64,000 bases of DNA from Chloroflexus aggregans DSM 9485 (GTDB taxonomy: Bacteria > Chloroflexota > Chloroflexia > Chloroflexales > Chloroflexaceae), in assembly GCF_000021945.1 (NCBI RefSeq), contig NC_011831.1:4353353-4417352 (forward strand), given 5' to 3'. The notes beneath the pieces are model-generated. The model did not search any database. It had not been told where the DNA came from and worked only from the letters and a program-made list of their open reading frames with translations. Of the stretch, positions 61,642 through 64,000 are shown in pieces (the first letter of the stretch is position 1; each line of letters opens with the position of its first letter). The position numbers were made by a program, and so were the translations under genes.

Positions 61642-63567
61642 ATGCCGGATTTTCCTACCGAAGGCTCACCACCCTTTATCAACCGGATGTTAACGATTGC
61701 CGAGTGGCGTAAGTACGTAGCGAACTACGATTTTGGCCGTCTGACACCTAGCCGGCTGGTGCTCCACCACACCTATCGCCCCGATGAAACGACGTGGCGT
61801 GGGTTGACTACGATGCGCGGCATACAAAAGTTTTATGCCGGCAAGGGTTGGACTGCCGGCCCACATATCTTTGCCGCGCCTGACGGGATTTGGTTGGCGA
61901 CGCCGATGTCGCAGATCGGTATTCACGCCGGTACCGGGAATGGGTCGTTGACCCAAGGCTGGTACTCAATCGGCCTCGAGATGGTGGGTTATTTCGATAA
62001 AGTGTTGCCATCCGGGAAGGTCTGGGAGCATTCGGTAGCAGTAATGGGCGAACTTTCGCGGCGGCTCCAGATTCCACCGCGGCAATTGATCTCATTCCAT
62101 CGAGATTACACTAATCAAAAAAGCTGTCCCGGCTGGGCCGTTACCAAAGAATGGGTTTGGTCACAGGTAGAGGCATATCTCAACAATACTACCCCGCCGC
62201 CACCACCACCCCCTGGCCCCATCGGCGATCCGACCCCCGACGAGGAGCGATTGATCGAGGCTTTGCTCGAAGAGGGGTACAAGCCGAAAACGAATGGTCA
62301 GGGTTACAATGCCGATTGGGCGTTTCATCAGTATGCCCTCGAGCATCAGCTCGGCATGCCAATGGGACCAAGCACGCGGATAACGGTCGGTGGCAAGGTC
62401 TATAATTACCAGCCATTCGCCCGTGATACGCTCTACTGCGAAGTCCCTAATTGGGGTGATGTGAAGACGCTCAGCGATCTACTTGGTGGGAGTATCCCAC
62501 CGAATGGGTTGGGGCGTGCCTTGCTCGAAGCGACGTATCAGGCCGGTGGTTCACCGTTCCGCCCCGATTGGGCCTTTCACCAATATGCGGTTATTAACCG
62601 GTTGGGGCCACCGGTTGGCAAAAGCGCTCAAATTACCGTTGACGGCAAGCAGTATGCGTATCAAGCCTTTGCCGTCGATACACTGTACAACCTTGTGCCG
62701 AATTGGCAAGATGTGCGCCGGTTGAGTCAGCTCACGGCTACCGATCCGGCAACCGTCAAGTTGCGCGATGCATTGCTCACCGAGACGTACAAGCAAGCTG
62801 GTACGACGTATCGTCCCGACTGGGCCTTTCACCAACTGGCCCGTCAGTGGGCGATCGGTGTGCCATTGGCCAATAGCTATCAGATCACTATTGAAAAGAC
62901 AACCTACGCGCTGCAACCATTTGCGCTCGATGTGCTTTACAACGTGGTGCCAAAATGGAGTGAGGTGAAACGTCTCAGTGAGTTGGCACGCCGGCATGGG
63001 ATGCCGATCCTCGGTGTAGCTATGGCTGCGCCGGTTGTGGAGATACCGAGACATGCTTTAACCCCGCCAAGTGATGGCGATTTTACCATTACACAGATCA
63101 CACCGCCGGCGCAAGCCTTCGGTGAGCGTAATGGTGAGCGAGTCAGTCTGGTCATTCTCCACGCTATTCCCGGCCCTGTCAAAGAGATAATTGAGACCAT
63201 GACCGACTTCAATGCGCGGTTTGCTACTCATTATCTGATCGGGCTTGATGGGCGTATCTACCGGCTTGTCGATGAGGCAAAGGCGGCATGGCATGCCGGG
63301 TTTGCCACCGGCGGCGGCACCCGCTACAATCTCAACCGGATCAGTATTGGCATTGCCCTTGAGCGTCCGGCGGGATGGCCGGCGTCGTGCGTCGCCGGTG
63401 ATACCGATGCGCAGGTACGTGCGTTGCGCTGGCTGCTGCGCCAGCTCGATGGCCGTTACCGGCTCGATCCCGATGCGATTGTGCTCTGGTCGAGTCTGGC
63501 CGGTAGCGATGAAGAGGCGTTGGCCGGATTGCCGCTCGGTGCGTTACGCGAGGCGTTGATGGGCTGA
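61642..63567 (+). CDS. Two-domain N-acetylmuramoyl-L-alanine amidase-like protein with three internal repeats
   Basis: A 641-residue protein. The N-terminal Amidase_2/PGRP domain (~15-175) has RLVLHHTYRPDE, GIHAGTGNGSLTQGWYSIGLE and HRDYTNQKSCPGW, so all zinc ligands are present. A Pro run (~183-190) leads to three ~95-residue repeats (~205-460), each with the pattern RPDWAFHQYAV, VDGKQYAYQAFAVDTLYN and VPNWQDVRRLSQL. A second amidase-like domain (~480-641) has VSLVILHAIPGP, THYLIGLDGRIYRLVDE and AWHAGFATGGG, but its last ligand motif is lost (AIVLWSSLAGSDEEA). No signal peptide is seen. Role in wall turnover is inferred. Confidence 0.88.
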   Translation: MPDFPTEGSPPFINRMLTIAEWRKYVANYDFGRLTPSRLVLHHTYRPDETTWRGLTTMRGIQKFYAGKGWTAGPHIFAAPDGIWLATPMSQIGIHAGTGNGSLTQGWYSIGLEMVGYFDKVLPSGKVWEHSVAVMGELSRRLQIPPRQLISFHRDYTNQKSCPGWAVTKEWVWSQVEAYLNNTTPPPPPPPGPIGDPTPDEERLIEALLEEGYKPKTNGQGYNADWAFHQYALEHQLGMPMGPSTRITVGGKVYNYQPFARDTLYCEVPNWGDVKTLSDLLGGSIPPNGLGRALLEATYQAGGSPFRPDWAFHQYAVINRLGPPVGKSAQITVDGKQYAYQAFAVDTLYNLVPNWQDVRRLSQLTATDPATVKLRDALLTETYKQAGTTYRPDWAFHQLARQWAIGVPLANSYQITIEKTTYALQPFALDVLYNVVPKWSEVKRLSELARRHGMPILGVAMAAPVVEIPRHALTPPSDGDFTITQITPPAQAFGERNGERVSLVILHAIPGPVKEIIETMTDFNARFATHYLIGLDGRIYRLVDEAKAAWHAGFATGGGTRYNLNRISIGIALERPAGWPASCVAGDTDAQVRALRWLLRQLDGRYRLDPDAIVLWSSLAGSDEEALAGLPLGALREALMG

Positions 63568-63581
63568 ACCCATCCCAATCC

Positions 63582-63680
63582 CTTCGCGCCCTTCGCGGTC
63601 TTTGCGTCTTTGCGTTACCGGCCTTTGCGCTCTTTGCGCCCTTTGCGTCTTTGCGTTAGCGTCCTTTGCGTTACCGTTTT
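63582..63680. repeat. Short CTTTGCG/CTTCGCG repeats
   Basis: About ten 8-9-bp units (CCCTTCGCG, TCTTTGCG, CCTTTGCG) occur between the amidase and the next gene, interspersed with TTACCG/TTAGCG. They are the complement of the CGCAAAG units at 27215-27300. Confidence 0.75.
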
Positions 63681-63691
63681 TTACGTAACCT

Positions 63692-64000
63692 ATGTTGACC
63701 ATCTTTCGTCACACTTCCATCAACGCTCCGCGCTACCGGTTCATCCTTTGGCTAAGTGTAGTCGTGCTCATCTTCATCGGTCAGCCGACACCACCGGTCG
63801 GTGCGCAATCGAAGGTCGTCGGCAATGGCACGCCGGCCAGTTGCACCGCTACCGCACTGGCCGCGCAAGTGGTCGGCGGTGGTACCATCAACTTCAACTG
63901 CGGACCTAACCCGCACACTATCGTCCTCTCTGCGCCATTGATCATCACCGCACCGCAGACAATCATTGACGGTGGTGGACGGATCACGTTGCAAGGCAAC
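63692..64000 (+). CDS. Secreted right-handed beta-helix/choice-of-anchor type protein (3' truncated by window edge)
   Basis: The first 103 codons are visible. A signal peptide (RFILWLSVVVLIFIGQPTPPVGA) is followed by VVGNGTPASCTATALAAQVV, GGGTINFNCGPNPHTIVLSA and TIIDGGGRITLQGN. This is the start of a parallel beta-helix repeat region of the kind found in large surface proteins of Chloroflexota. It continues beyond 64000. Confidence 0.75.
   Translation, partial: MLTIFRHTSINAPRYRFILWLSVVVLIFIGQPTPPVGAQSKVVGNGTPASCTATALAAQVVGGGTINFNCGPNPHTIVLSAPLIITAPQTIIDGGGRITLQGN

Overview
The window reads as a chromosomal segment of a filamentous anoxygenic phototroph of the Chloroflexus type (Chloroflexota). 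This is an inference: the sequence has moderate-to-high GC, Shine-Dalgarno-led genes, a LysW-dependent alpha-aminoadipate lysine pathway, a Trx-VKOR fusion, YwiC-, AIM24-, SPFH- and baeRF-type proteins, and large intergenic tandem repeat arrays. No phage, transposase, CRISPR, rRNA or tRNA gene was recognised. About 55 protein-coding genes are called, plus four decayed or frameshifted genes, several promoters and terminator-like hairpins, and four repeat clusters.

Layout. 1-3542: the 3' end of an unknown gene, miaA (-), then GNAT acetyltransferase, alpha/beta hydrolase and trmD (+). The miaA/GNAT divergent gap holds a 19-bp perfect palindrome. 3543-5411: a 14-copy ~134-bp tandem array that also supplies the last codons of trmD. 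5422-11417: a glycoside-hydrolase-like protein, a THUMP-type RNA methyltransferase and a minus-strand operon deacetylase-hisH-hisA-coiled coil. 11652-18634: polA, an integral membrane glycosyltransferase, a GT2 dolichol-phosphate-mannose-synthase-like enzyme and an SPFH protein. 18695-20454: a dead DUF3592 gene, a tandem thioredoxin and a small coiled-coil protein.

20496-27181 is a complete-looking minus-strand lysine (AAA/LysW) operon: hcs, homoaconitase large and small subunits, homoisocitrate dehydrogenase, two lysW copies, lysX and lysY/argC. It starts from a near-consensus sigma-70 promoter (TTGACA-17-TATATT) and a ~260-nt leader with mutually exclusive hairpins and a short ORF that overlaps hcs. 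27527-30694: a second SPFH protein, a decayed nitronate monooxygenase, a cupin and a YwiC-like protein. 30796-37890: DUF2905 and baeRF-like genes followed by a protein-quality-control operon (cbpA-like, degQ/htrA, cbpM-like, small membrane protein, hsp20, lon).

37920-43027: a disulfide-bond section (DsbA-like lipoprotein and Trx-VKOR oxidoreductase) interrupted by degenerate ~30-bp repeats and a 16-copy 125-bp palindrome-bearing array. That array has replaced the C-terminus of the DsbA-like protein with a Cys-rich tail. 43694-48625: a polytopic membrane protein, serA, gmhA and a broken gene with an in-frame stop and a frameshift. 48918-54839: a stand-alone Hsp70, an ABC solute-binding lipoprotein, a roadblock protein, an AIM24 protein and rho. 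55124-55915: a 17-bp tandem array that is open in all six frames. 56030-64000: apt, an ABC transporter whose permease carries a +1 frameshift, a GAF-GAF histidine kinase, TerC, a two-domain amidase with internal repeats, and the start of a secreted beta-helix protein.

The most unusual signals are the lysine-operon leader, the duplicated lysW pair with identical 3' halves, and the independent repeat families that sit exactly at gene 3' ends and add codons to host proteins.
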